Origin: JADGRA01 sp035622755
Lineage (GTDB): Bacteria > Myxococcota > Myxococcia > Myxococcales > Myxococcaceae
Assembly: GCA_035622755.1 (NCBI GenBank)
Contig: DASPUU010000106.1
Span: forward strand, 1 to 14,577
Direction: 5' to 3'
Length of the DNA: 14,577 nucleotides
In this document: piece by piece, positions 1-6,553 of the stretch
Layout: each line of letters begins with the position of its first letter
Numbering within the stretch: position 1 is the stretch's first letter
Program-made: the position numbers and the translations under genes
Notes under the pieces: generated by a model
Database searches by the model: none
Seen by the model: the letters and a program-made list of their open reading frames with translations, nothing else
Told to the model about the DNA's origin: nothing

Positions 1-1952
1 GGCACCTGGGCGTCGATGACCTGCACCGCCCCCGGACGCGGGGCCATGCCCTGGATCTTCCCCCGCCGGGCACTGAGGTCCCCGATGACGTCCCCCATGT
101 ACTCCTCCGGGGTCACCACCTCGCAGGCCATCACCGGCTCGAGGAGCACCGGCCCGGCCCGCGCAGCGCCGTCGCGCAGGGCCATCGACCCGGCGATCTT
201 GAACGCCACCTCGCTCGAATCGACGTCGTGGAAGCTCCCGTCGAAGGCGGTCACCAGGAGGTCGACCATCGGATAGCCGGCCAGCACGCCGGACTGCATC
301 GCCTCCGCCACCCCCCGCTCCGCCGCGGCCACGAACTCCCGAGGCACCTTCCCGCCGACGATCTCGCTCTCGAAGTGCAATCCCTTGCCCGGAGCGTTGG
401 GAGCCAGCCGCAGCCAGATGTGGCCGTACTGCCCCTTGCCACCCGACTGGCGGATGTACTTCCCCTCCGACTCGACCTCCTCGGTGATCGTCTCCCGGTA
501 CGCGACCTGGGGCTTACCCACGTTGGCGTCGACCTTGAACTCTCGGAGGAGCCGGTCGACGATGATTTCCAAGTGGAGCTCCCCCATCCCGGCGATGATC
601 GTCTGCCCGCTCTCGCTGTCCACCCGCACGCGGAACGACGGGTCCTCCATCGCCAGCTTGGCCAGGGAGGCTCCGAGCCGGTCCTCGTCCGCCTTCGTCT
701 TCGGCTCGATGGCGATGTCCATCACCGGGTCGGGGAACTCGATGCGTTCCAGGACGAGCGGGTGCGCTGCGTCGCACAGGGTGTCTCCGGTGGTCACCCC
801 CTTCAGCCCCACCACCGCCGCGATGTCTCCGGCCAGCACCTCGTCGATCTCGTCGCGCTTGTCGGCCCGCATCTGCACCAGCCGGCCGATCCGCTCGCGC
901 TTCTCCTTCGCCGAGTTCCACACCGCTGAGCCCGAGGCGAGCCGGCCGGAGTAGACGCGGATGAAGGTCAGCGTGCCCACGAACGGGTCGGTCATGATCT
1001 TGAAGGCCAGTGCGCTGAAAGGGGCGTCGTCCCGCGTCTCGCGCACCACCTCGTTCCCCTTGGGGTCCTTGCCGTGCACCGGGGGGATGTCCAGGGGAGA
1101 CGGCAGGTAGTCCACGACCGCGTCGAGGAGCGGCTGGACGCCCTTGTGCTTGAAAGCCGACCCGCACAGGACGGGGAACAGCTTCCGGGCGATGCACCCC
1201 TTGCGGATGGCGTGGCGCAGGCTCTCGACCGAGGGGTCCTTCCCCTCCAGGTAGGCGTGCATCACCCCGTCATCCTGCTCGGCGGCGGCTTCCACCAGCC
1301 GGGCACGCGCCTCGTCCGCTCGGGGACGGTGCTCGGCCGGGATCTCCACCTCGTCGTAGCGGCTCCCCAGCTCCTCGTCGTGAAAGACGAGCGCCCTCAT
1401 CGTCACCAGGTCGATGACGCCCCGGTGGTGCTCCTCGCTCCCCAGCGGGAGCTGGAGCGGAACGGCGTTGGCGCCGAGCTTGTCGTGGATGGACCTCACC
1501 GACATGGCGAAGTCGGCCCCGGTCCGATCCATCTTGTTGACGAAGCAGATGCGCGGGACGCCGTACTTGTCCGCCTGGCGCCACACCGTTTCGCTCTGCG
1601 GCTCCACCCCGTTCACGCCGTCGAAGACGGCGATCGCCCCGTCCAGCACCCGGAGCGAGCGCTCCACCTCGATGGTGAAGTCCACGTGGCCGGGGGTGTC
1701 GATGATGTTGATCCGGTAGCGCTGCCCCTCGCGGTTCCAGAAGGCGGTGATGGCCGCGGAGGTGATGGTGATCCCCCGCTCGCGCTCCTGCACCATCCAG
1801 TCGGTGGTGGTGTTGCCCTCGTCGACGTCCCCCATCCGGTGGATCGCGCCGGTGTAATAGAGGATGCGCTCGGTGGTGGTGGTCTTGCCGGCATCGATGT
1901 GGGCCATGATGCCGATGTTCCGGTAACGCTCGAGCGGGTACTCGCGGGGCAT
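1..1952 (-). CDS. fusA: Translation elongation factor EF-G (C-terminus beyond window)
   Basis: Ribosomal translocase GTPase that moves tRNA-mRNA after peptide bond formation and works with RRF in ribosome recycling. The ATG at 1952 opens 650 codons with no stop before the window edge. EF-G is usually close to 700 residues, so roughly 45 residues of domain V are missing. Visible GTPase motifs are the P-loop AHIDAGKT (residues 17-24), ERGITI of switch I, DTPGHVDF (G3) and NKMDRTGADF (G4). The late part has the EF-G block EPVMACEVVTPEEYMGDVIG and still reads VIDAQV at the edge. The switch I stretch reads DEGNTTTDWM rather than the common DGAATMDWM, a variant I consider natural. It is the third gene of rpsL-rpsG-fusA, 41 bases after rpsG, with GGAAGG about 8 bases before the start. 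Identity is secure. Confidence 0.97.
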   Translation of the reverse strand, partial: MPREYPLERYRNIGIMAHIDAGKTTTTERILYYTGAIHRMGDVDEGNTTTDWMVQERERGITITSAAITAFWNREGQRYRINIIDTPGHVDFTIEVERSLRVLDGAIAVFDGVNGVEPQSETVWRQADKYGVPRICFVNKMDRTGADFAMSVRSIHDKLGANAVPLQLPLGSEEHHRGVIDLVTMRALVFHDEELGSRYDEVEIPAEHRPRADEARARLVEAAAEQDDGVMHAYLEGKDPSVESLRHAIRKGCIARKLFPVLCGSAFKHKGVQPLLDAVVDYLPSPLDIPPVHGKDPKGNEVVRETRDDAPFSALAFKIMTDPFVGTLTFIRVYSGRLASGSAVWNSAKEKRERIGRLVQMRADKRDEIDEVLAGDIAAVVGLKGVTTGDTLCDAAHPLVLERIEFPDPVMDIAIEPKTKADEDRLGASLAKLAMEDPSFRVRVDSESGQTIIAGMGELHLEIIVDRLLREFKVDANVGKPQVAYRETITEEVESEGKYIRQSGGKGQYGHIWLRLAPNAPGKGLHFESEIVGGKVPREFVAAAERGVAEAMQSGVLAGYPMVDLLVTAFDGSFHDVDSSEVAFKIAGSMALRDGAARAGPVLLEPVMACEVVTPEEYMGDVIGDLSARRGKIQGMAPRPGAVQVIDAQV

Positions 1953-1993
1953 CGCTGGAGCCTTCCGGGACGGGTGCTGCGGCTGAGGGCTCC

Positions 1994-2464
1994 CTACCAG
2001 CGGTAGTGGGCGAAGGCCTTGTTCGCCTCGGCCATCTTGTGAGTGTCCTCGCGCTTCTTCACCGCGTTGCCACGATTGTTGGCGGCGTCCATGATCTCGC
2101 CGGCCAGCTTCTCCTCCATCGTCTTCTCGCCGCGGGCCTTGGCGTACTGGATGAGCCAGCGCATCCCGAGGGCCACCCGGCGATCCTGCCGCACCTCGAC
2201 CGGGACCTGGTAGGTCGCTCCGCCCACCCGCCGGCTCTTCACCTCCAGCACCGGCTTGACGTTGTCCAGCGCCTTCTTGAAGGTGCGCAGCGGCTCCTCC
2301 TTGGCCCGCTCCTCGATCAGGGCGAAGGCGCCGTAGCAGACGCGCTCGGCGATGGACTTCTTGCCCTTGCGCATCAGGTCGTTGACGAACTTGGTGACCA
2401 GCCGATCCTGGTACTTCGGGTCGGCGAGGATCTTCCGTTTGGCGATGACGCGGCGGCGGGGCAT
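1994..2464 (-). CDS. rpsG: 30S ribosomal protein S7
   Basis: Small-subunit protein that nucleates assembly of the 16S rRNA 3' major (head) domain and lies near the E site. The product is 156 residues, the usual length of bacterial S7, and is collinear with the family: MPRRRVIAKRKILADPKY at the N-terminus, GGATYQVPVEVR near residues 81-92, and the KREDTHKMAEANKAFAHYRW end typical of S7. The ATG at 2464 is preceded by AGGA about 5 bases upstream. A longer open frame continues upstream into rpsL and rimI, but only as an out-of-frame shadow of those genes. The gene sits 32 bases after rpsL and 41 before fusA, so cotranscription is expected. The stop is TAG. In E. coli S7 represses its operon from the longer S12-S7 gap; no comparable space exists here. 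Confidence 0.98.
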   Translation of the reverse strand: MPRRRVIAKRKILADPKYQDRLVTKFVNDLMRKGKKSIAERVCYGAFALIEERAKEEPLRTFKKALDNVKPVLEVKSRRVGGATYQVPVEVRQDRRVALGMRWLIQYAKARGEKTMEEKLAGEIMDAANNRGNAVKKREDTHKMAEANKAFAHYRW

Positions 2465-2496
2465 CTGGGTCCTGGGCTCGAAAGGGTTGGGAGCGC

Positions 2497-2868
2497 TCAG
2501 CTCGGCCGCTTGGCGCCGTACTTGCTGCGCCCTTGCTTGCGGCCCTGCACGCCCACCGAATCGAGCGTGCCGCGGATGATGTGGTAGCGCACCCCGGGGA
2601 GGTCCTTCACACGGCCACCGCGGATCATCACCACCGAGTGCTCCTGGAGGTTGTGGCCCACCCCGGGAATGTAGGAGGTGACCTCGATGCCGTTGGTCAG
2701 CCGCACCCGCGCCACCTTGCGCAGCGCCGAGTTCGGCTTCTTCGGCGTGGTGGTGTAGACCCGGGTGCACACGCCCCGCTTCTGGGGCGATTCCCGCAGC
2801 GCCGGGCTCTTGCCCTTGATCCGGAGCTTCTCGCGTCCCTTGCGGACGAGCTGGCTGATGGTCGGCAT
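2497..2868 (-). CDS. rpsL: 30S ribosomal protein S12
   Basis: Decoding-centre protein that controls codon-anticodon fidelity. It has 123 residues, a normal length. The first hallmark loop, TPKKPNSALRK, spans about residues 41-51 with Lys43 and Lys44. The second, GGRVKDLPGVRYH, spans about 84-96 with Lys88 and Asp89. These positions correspond to the E. coli streptomycin-resistance lysines and to the aspartate methylthiolated by RimO. All are in the wild-type, drug-sensitive form, so the sequence shows no resistance substitution. It is the first gene of the str operon, with a good promoter upstream at 2926-2953. The Shine-Dalgarno before the ATG at 2868 is weak (GAGACAGG directly adjacent, AGAAG further away). 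The stop is TGA. Confidence 0.98.
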   Translation of the reverse strand: MPTISQLVRKGREKLRIKGKSPALRESPQKRGVCTRVYTTTPKKPNSALRKVARVRLTNGIEVTSYIPGVGHNLQEHSVVMIRGGRVKDLPGVRYHIIRGTLDSVGVQGRKQGRSKYGAKRPS

Positions 2869-2925
2869 CCTGTCTCGTGTTCTTCTCGGGACGCCCCGCC
2901 CTCCAGCCCCGGAAAAAGGGCGCGG

Positions 2926-2953
2926 ATGATAGCCACCGCCGCTCAGGAGTCAA
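2926..2953 (-). promoter_or_regulatory. Sigma70-type promoter of the rpsL-rpsG-fusA operon
   Basis: On the minus strand, TTGACT (bases 2953-2948) and TATCAT (bases 2931-2926) each match the -35 and -10 consensus at five of six positions and are separated by 16 bases. They lie in the 116-base gap between the rimI stop and the rpsL start, the only sizeable gap on this strand. Transcription would begin near 2919, giving a leader of about 50 bases. AT-rich hexamers stand out in such GC-rich DNA, which strengthens the call. It implies that the ribosomal operon can be expressed independently of rimI. Confidence 0.75.
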
Positions 2954-2984
2954 GCGGCGCTGGCGCCGGCCGGAGCCAGGCTCG

Positions 2985-3461
2985 TCAGAGGTCGAGGACC
3001 ATGACGATCGCGTCCTCGCCCTCGTCGACGTAGTAGTTCGGGCGAATGCCCACCGGCCGGAACCCGAAGTCCCGGTAGAGCCCGAGCGCCGCGCCGTTGC
3101 TCCGGCGCACCTCGAGCGTGGCCAGGGTGCAGCGCCGCCGCCGCCCCTGGTCGAGCGCCGCCTGGAGCACCCGGCGGGCCACCCCCCGGCAGCGGTGCTC
3201 CGGTGCAGTGGCCACGTTGAGGATGTGCAGCTCGTCGTGGACGACCCAGAAGATGACGAAGCCGAGGAGAATCGTCTGACCGCGCGGCCCCGGTTCCTCG
3301 GCGACGAGGATGGTCGACCAGTCATGCCCCAGCTCCCGGCGGAGGAGGTCGGCGCTCCAGGGGTTCTTGAAGGCCACCTGCTCGATCTCCAGGACACGCG
3401 GCAGGTCGGCGGCGGTCATCGGCCGGACGTGGAAGAGGGGCTCGTCCTGGAGCTTTCTCAC
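2985..3461 (-). CDS. rimI: Ribosomal-protein-alanine N-acetyltransferase RimI
   Basis: GNAT-family enzyme that transfers acetyl from acetyl-CoA to an N-terminal alpha-amino group, classically alanine of ribosomal protein S18. The 158-residue product has the RimI layout: an E-x-x-x-F-x-x-PWS block near residues 27-36, the acetyl-CoA loop HRCRGVARRVL (89-99), and LEVRRSNGAALGLYRDFGF (116-134). It ends in the RimI tail R-x-NYY with EDAIVM. Glu117 and Tyr129 are 12 apart, like the proposed catalytic Glu103 and Tyr115 of E. coli RimI. The start is GTG at 3461, preceded by GGAG with a 5-base spacer. It overlaps the upstream stop as GTGA, so the two genes are probably translationally coupled. It lies directly upstream of rpsL. 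True substrates cannot be read from sequence. Confidence 0.93.
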   Translation of the reverse strand: MRKLQDEPLFHVRPMTAADLPRVLEIEQVAFKNPWSADLLRRELGHDWSTILVAEEPGPRGQTILLGFVIFWVVHDELHILNVATAPEHRCRGVARRVLQAALDQGRRRRCTLATLEVRRSNGAALGLYRDFGFRPVGIRPNYYVDEGEDAIVMVLDL

Positions 3462-4174
3462 CGCGTCTCCGCCAGATCCGCCGGCCGCGCCACCAGCCGC
3501 ACCTGGGCCGCCGCCCGCAGCTTGACCAGCTCCTCCCGGGCCGCCGCCTGGTAGCGAGCCCGGACCAGCTCGTCGCGGATCGCCCCCCGGGCCTGCTCGA
3601 AGCTGCCCGGACTCCCGGCCGCCTCCCAGGCCCGCCGCACGTCCGCTTCGGTGACCTGGGCCCGGAGCCGGACTCGCGCGTCGAGCGCCCGCTCCGCCCG
3701 CAGGGCCCGGCCCAGGACCTCGGCCAGCAGCGCCCGGTCCGCCCCGTTGGCGCGGAGAAAGACATCCAGGGCGGCCCGGCTGGAGAAGCGCGCCTCGAAG
3801 GTCTTCAGGCGCGCCTCGACGTCGGCAGCCTCGAGCTGCACGCTGCCCAGCCGGTCGGCCTCCGCGCCCGCCGCGCGCTGGGCGATGGCCAGGTCGAGCG
3901 CGCTGGAGAGGGCGGCCTGGTCGAGGGGGAGCTCCCCGAGCGGCGCTCCGCCCCGCTCGACCAGCGCCACGCGCGCCTCGAAGCGCAGGTCGCTCAGGGT
4001 GATCACCTGTCCATCGACCTGGGCCACCACCCGGTCCAGGACGGAATCGGCCCGCGCCGACCCGGCGGCGAGCAGAAGCAAGGCGAGCCAGGCGCGGTGC
4101 GGCAGGCGGGCCCGGAGCAGGGAGCGCTGGCGCAGACGGTGCGGGCGGTTAAGCTGCCCGGGCAGGGAGCCCAT
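3458..4174 (-). CDS. Exported SurA-N-like (peptidylprolyl isomerase-related) chaperone-type protein
   Basis: A 238-residue protein with an arginine-rich N-region, a hydrophobic core near residues 28-39 and a possible cleavage site after ARA (residue 42), so export to the periplasm is likely. The mature part starts VLDRVVAQVDGQVITLSDL, the hallmark of SurA/PpiD-type N-terminal domains. A long helical region follows, with segments resembling the SurA N-domain and its C-terminal helix (about 175-225). No parvulin isomerase domain is present, so a chaperone or folding role is more likely than catalysis. The ATG at 4174 is the only plausible start: an in-frame stop lies just upstream, and the next candidate, a TTG inside the hydrophobic core, would destroy the signal. 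That ATG overlaps the dnaJ start. No clear Shine-Dalgarno is seen. The stop overlaps rimI by 4 bases. Confidence 0.75.
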   Translation of the reverse strand: MGSLPGQLNRPHRLRQRSLLRARLPHRAWLALLLLAAGSARADSVLDRVVAQVDGQVITLSDLRFEARVALVERGGAPLGELPLDQAALSSALDLAIAQRAAGAEADRLGSVQLEAADVEARLKTFEARFSSRAALDVFLRANGADRALLAEVLGRALRAERALDARVRLRAQVTEADVRRAWEAAGSPGSFEQARGAIRDELVRARYQAAAREELVKLRAAAQVRLVARPADLAETR

Positions 4175-5300
4175 GGCGGAAGACTACTACCGAGTCCTGG
4201 GCGTCGCGCGCGCCGCGAGCCCGGAGGAGATCAAGAAGGCGTACCGCAGGCTGGCCAAGAAGCACCACCCGGACGTGAACCCGGGAAACCGGGCCGCCGA
4301 GGAGAAGTTCAAGCAGGTCTCCGCCGCCTTCGAGGTGCTCTCCGATCCGAAGAAGCGCGCCCTCTACGACGAGTTCGGCGAGGACGCCGTCCGAATGGGG
4401 TTCGACCCGAAGAAGGCCGACGCCTACCGCGCCTACCGGGAGCAGGCCTCCTCCCCCGCGGCCGGCCGGGGGGGCGGCTTCGCCGACTTCGACCTGGGGG
4501 ACATCTTCGGCGACATCTTCGGCCGGAGCGGAGACGACGGCTTCCGCCCGCGCGCCGAGGGGCCGATGCGCGGCGAGGACCTCCGCAGCCGCGTCGGGGT
4601 GACGCTCCGCGAGGTGGTCACCGGCACGGAGCGCGTCCTGTCCGTGCGGCGCCCGGCGCCGTGCAAGAAGTGCCACGGCACCGGCCATGTCGGGAAGCCG
4701 AGAACCTGCCCGACCTGCGGCGGATCCGGCCGGCTCAAGCAGGGGCGCGGGCCGCTCTCGCTCTCCACCCCGTGCCCCACCTGCGATGGGACGGGCAAGG
4801 TCGCCCCCCCGTGCGACGTGTGCGGCGGGACAGGGACGGTGGAGGAGACGGCGCGGGTGACGGTGAAGATTCCGCCCGGCGTGCAGAACGGCTCCCAGGT
4901 CCGTCTGCCCGGTCAGGGGGCCACCGGGGTTCACGGCGGTCCGGCGGGGGATCTCTACCTGGAGGTGGAGGTCGAGCCCCATCCTCTGGTCCGGCGCGAC
5001 GGGGACGACCTGACCATGGAGCTTCCGGTGACCGTCCCGGAGGCGATGTTCGGCGCCGAGGTCCGGGTTCCCACCTTCGGCGGCGAGGTGACGGTGCGGG
5101 TGCCCGAGGGGAGCCAGGCCGGCCGCAAGCTCCGTCTCAAGGGGCAGGGCGTCCCGGCGCTGAAGGGGAGCGGCCGGGGCGATCTCTACCTCGAGCTGAA
5201 GATCCTCGTCCCCGACCGGCCCGGCGCCGAGGCGCGGGCGGCCGCCGAGGCGCTCCGCACGGCCTACCGGGGGGACGTCCGCGCCGGCGTCCGGCTGTGA
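4173..5300 (+). CDS. dnaJ: Chaperone protein DnaJ (type I Hsp40)
   Basis: Cochaperone that delivers unfolded clients to DnaK and stimulates its ATPase. The product has 375 residues, a normal length. It has an N-terminal J domain (about 4-68) with the catalytic HPD at 32-34. The short Gly/Phe region is near 98-123 and includes DIFGDIFG. All four CXXCXGXG zinc-binding repeats are intact, starting at Cys164, Cys179, Cys201 and Cys214. The two beta-sandwich C-terminal domains follow (about 225-345). The ATG at 4173 gives the canonical MAEDYY start; AGGGAG lies only 3 bases upstream. No dnaK or grpE is adjacent. The gene is divergent from the SurA-N-like gene, and their start codons overlap, so its promoter must lie inside that gene. 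I could not identify a convincing one. Confidence 0.97.
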   Translation: MAEDYYRVLGVARAASPEEIKKAYRRLAKKHHPDVNPGNRAAEEKFKQVSAAFEVLSDPKKRALYDEFGEDAVRMGFDPKKADAYRAYREQASSPAAGRGGGFADFDLGDIFGDIFGRSGDDGFRPRAEGPMRGEDLRSRVGVTLREVVTGTERVLSVRRPAPCKKCHGTGHVGKPRTCPTCGGSGRLKQGRGPLSLSTPCPTCDGTGKVAPPCDVCGGTGTVEETARVTVKIPPGVQNGSQVRLPGQGATGVHGGPAGDLYLEVEVEPHPLVRRDGDDLTMELPVTVPEAMFGAEVRVPTFGGEVTVRVPEGSQAGRKLRLKGQGVPALKGSGRGDLYLELKILVPDRPGAEARAAAEALRTAYRGDVRAGVRL

Positions 5301-5371
5301 CGCGCCCTGCGCTGCGGGGTTGGCGTCGCGCGCCACCCTCGCGGTAGAAGGCCGCCGGCTCCCTTCCACCC

Positions 5372-5797
5372 ATGCGCTCCATCGCCCACACCCTGGCCGT
5401 CCAGACGTCCGGACGCGGGCTCCTGCCCATCACCGACCGGGTGACCGACTGGCTGGCAACGCTCGCCGGGCCCGAGGCGACCGGGCTGCTCACCCTCTTC
5501 TGCCGCCACACCTCGGCCAGCCTGCTCGTCCAGGAGAACGCCGACCCGGAGGTCCTCGGAGATCTGGACCGCTACTTCGGCCGCCTCGTCCCGGACGGAG
5601 ACCCCCTCTTCCGGCACACCGCCGAGGGCCCGGACGACATGCCGGCCCACGTCCGCGCCGCCCTGACCCAGACCCATCTCTCCATTCCCGTCTCCGCCGG
5701 CCGCCTGCAGCTCGGCACCTGGCAGGCCGTCTACCTCTTCGAGCACCGGACCCGACCCCACCGGCGAGAGGTGGCCCTCCTCTATCTGGGGAGCTGA
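5372..5797 (+). CDS. YjbQ/UPF0047-family protein
   Basis: A 141-residue protein of the YjbQ (UPF0047) family, the group annotated from E. coli work as having weak secondary thiamine-phosphate synthase activity; its physiological role is uncertain. Family motifs visible in order are HTSAS (46-50), QEN (54-56), EGPDDMPAHV (85-94), and GRLQLGTWQAVYLFEHR (110-126). The conserved His, Glu and Asp residues that form the family's putative metal/active site are retained. The ATG at 5372 gives the expected N-terminus, but no Shine-Dalgarno is obvious: AGAAGG lies about 20 bases away. It follows dnaJ after 71 bases and precedes the HEAT-repeat gene by 11, so it likely belongs to a plus-strand operon running to plsB. 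Nothing links it to thiamine synthesis locally. Confidence 0.9.
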   Translation: MRSIAHTLAVQTSGRGLLPITDRVTDWLATLAGPEATGLLTLFCRHTSASLLVQENADPEVLGDLDRYFGRLVPDGDPLFRHTAEGPDDMPAHVRAALTQTHLSIPVSAGRLQLGTWQAVYLFEHRTRPHRREVALLYLGS

Positions 5798-5808
5798 CGA
5801 AAGGCGCC

Positions 5809-6549
5809 ATGGGCATCCTGGACATCCTCGGGGGCAAGAGCCCGAAGAAGGCTCTCAAGCTCAAGTCGAAGGTGACGCAGAAGTACGGCGATCCGGTGGC
5901 GCGCCAGAAGGCCATCCAGCAGCTCGGAGCGATGGACTTCCCCGAGGCGGTGACCGTGCTCCTGGCCCGGTTCACCATCACCGTCGAGCCGCAGACCACC
6001 GACGCCGACGAGAAGGAGCAGACCTTCGAGCTCATCCGCTCCCGGGGGGCGGCGGCGGTCCCGCCGGTCACCGCCTTCCTCGCCCGCACGGACCACGCCA
6101 GCAGCTGGGCCGTCCGCCTCCTCGAAGCGCTCCTCCCGGAGCTGGAGCTGGTGGGCATCCTCGCCGAGCAGCTCCACACCCTGGCCCACGGGTACACCCG
6201 GGATCCGGAGAAGAAGCTCGTCCTCCTCGGCTGGCTGGCCGGGAAGACCGACCCTCGCATCGCACCGGCGGTCCTGCCGCTCCTCGAGGACATGTCCGAC
6301 GACGTGAAGATCGCCGCCCTGCGCGTGCTCGGCCCCCTGGCCCACGCCCCGGCCCGCGAGCCGATGCTTCACCTCCTCACCGGAGGCGAGACCGCGCGTC
6401 GCGTCCAGACCGCGGCGGTGGAGGCGCTCGCCGCCAGCGGGTTCGGAGTCCAGGGCTTCCGGGAAAAGGTCGAGGCGCTCCTGCCCGAGCCCTTCTTCGT
6501 CGACAAGGCGGGCCTGCTCAAGCGACGGGGCGCGCCCGAGGCCGGCTAG
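5809..6549 (+). CDS. HEAT-repeat protein
   Basis: A 246-residue soluble, alpha-helical protein with no signal peptide or membrane segment. It opens MGILDILGGKSPKKALKLKSK and continues as paired helices typical of HEAT/armadillo-like repeats. The clearest units are near residues 29-56 (ARQKAIQQLG), 80-113, 148-176 (DDVKIAALRVLGPLA) and 195-222 (ARRVQTAAVEALAASG). Such repeats are protein-binding scaffolds, so a partner-binding role is inferred; no catalytic motif is seen and the partner is unknown. The ATG at 5809 is preceded by GAAAGG with a 4-base spacer. An open frame extends upstream but there it only shadows the YjbQ gene. It lies 11 bases after that gene and 4 bases before argS, indicating one transcript. 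The stop is TAG. Confidence 0.85.
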   Translation: MGILDILGGKSPKKALKLKSKVTQKYGDPVARQKAIQQLGAMDFPEAVTVLLARFTITVEPQTTDADEKEQTFELIRSRGAAAVPPVTAFLARTDHASSWAVRLLEALLPELELVGILAEQLHTLAHGYTRDPEKKLVLLGWLAGKTDPRIAPAVLPLLEDMSDDVKIAALRVLGPLAHAPAREPMLHLLTGGETARRVQTAAVEALAASGFGVQGFREKVEALLPEPFFVDKAGLLKRRGAPEAG

Positions 6550-6553
6550 CACC

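Noticed and set aside
2961..2981. Hairpin CTGGC...GCCAG as a terminator after rimI
   Set aside because: The stem is short with a mismatch, and no T-run follows; the str promoter comes directly after instead.
5320..5350. TTGGCG and TAGAAG as a promoter for the YjbQ gene
   Set aside because: The spacing is 19 bases and both hexamers match poorly, so it is not better than chance.
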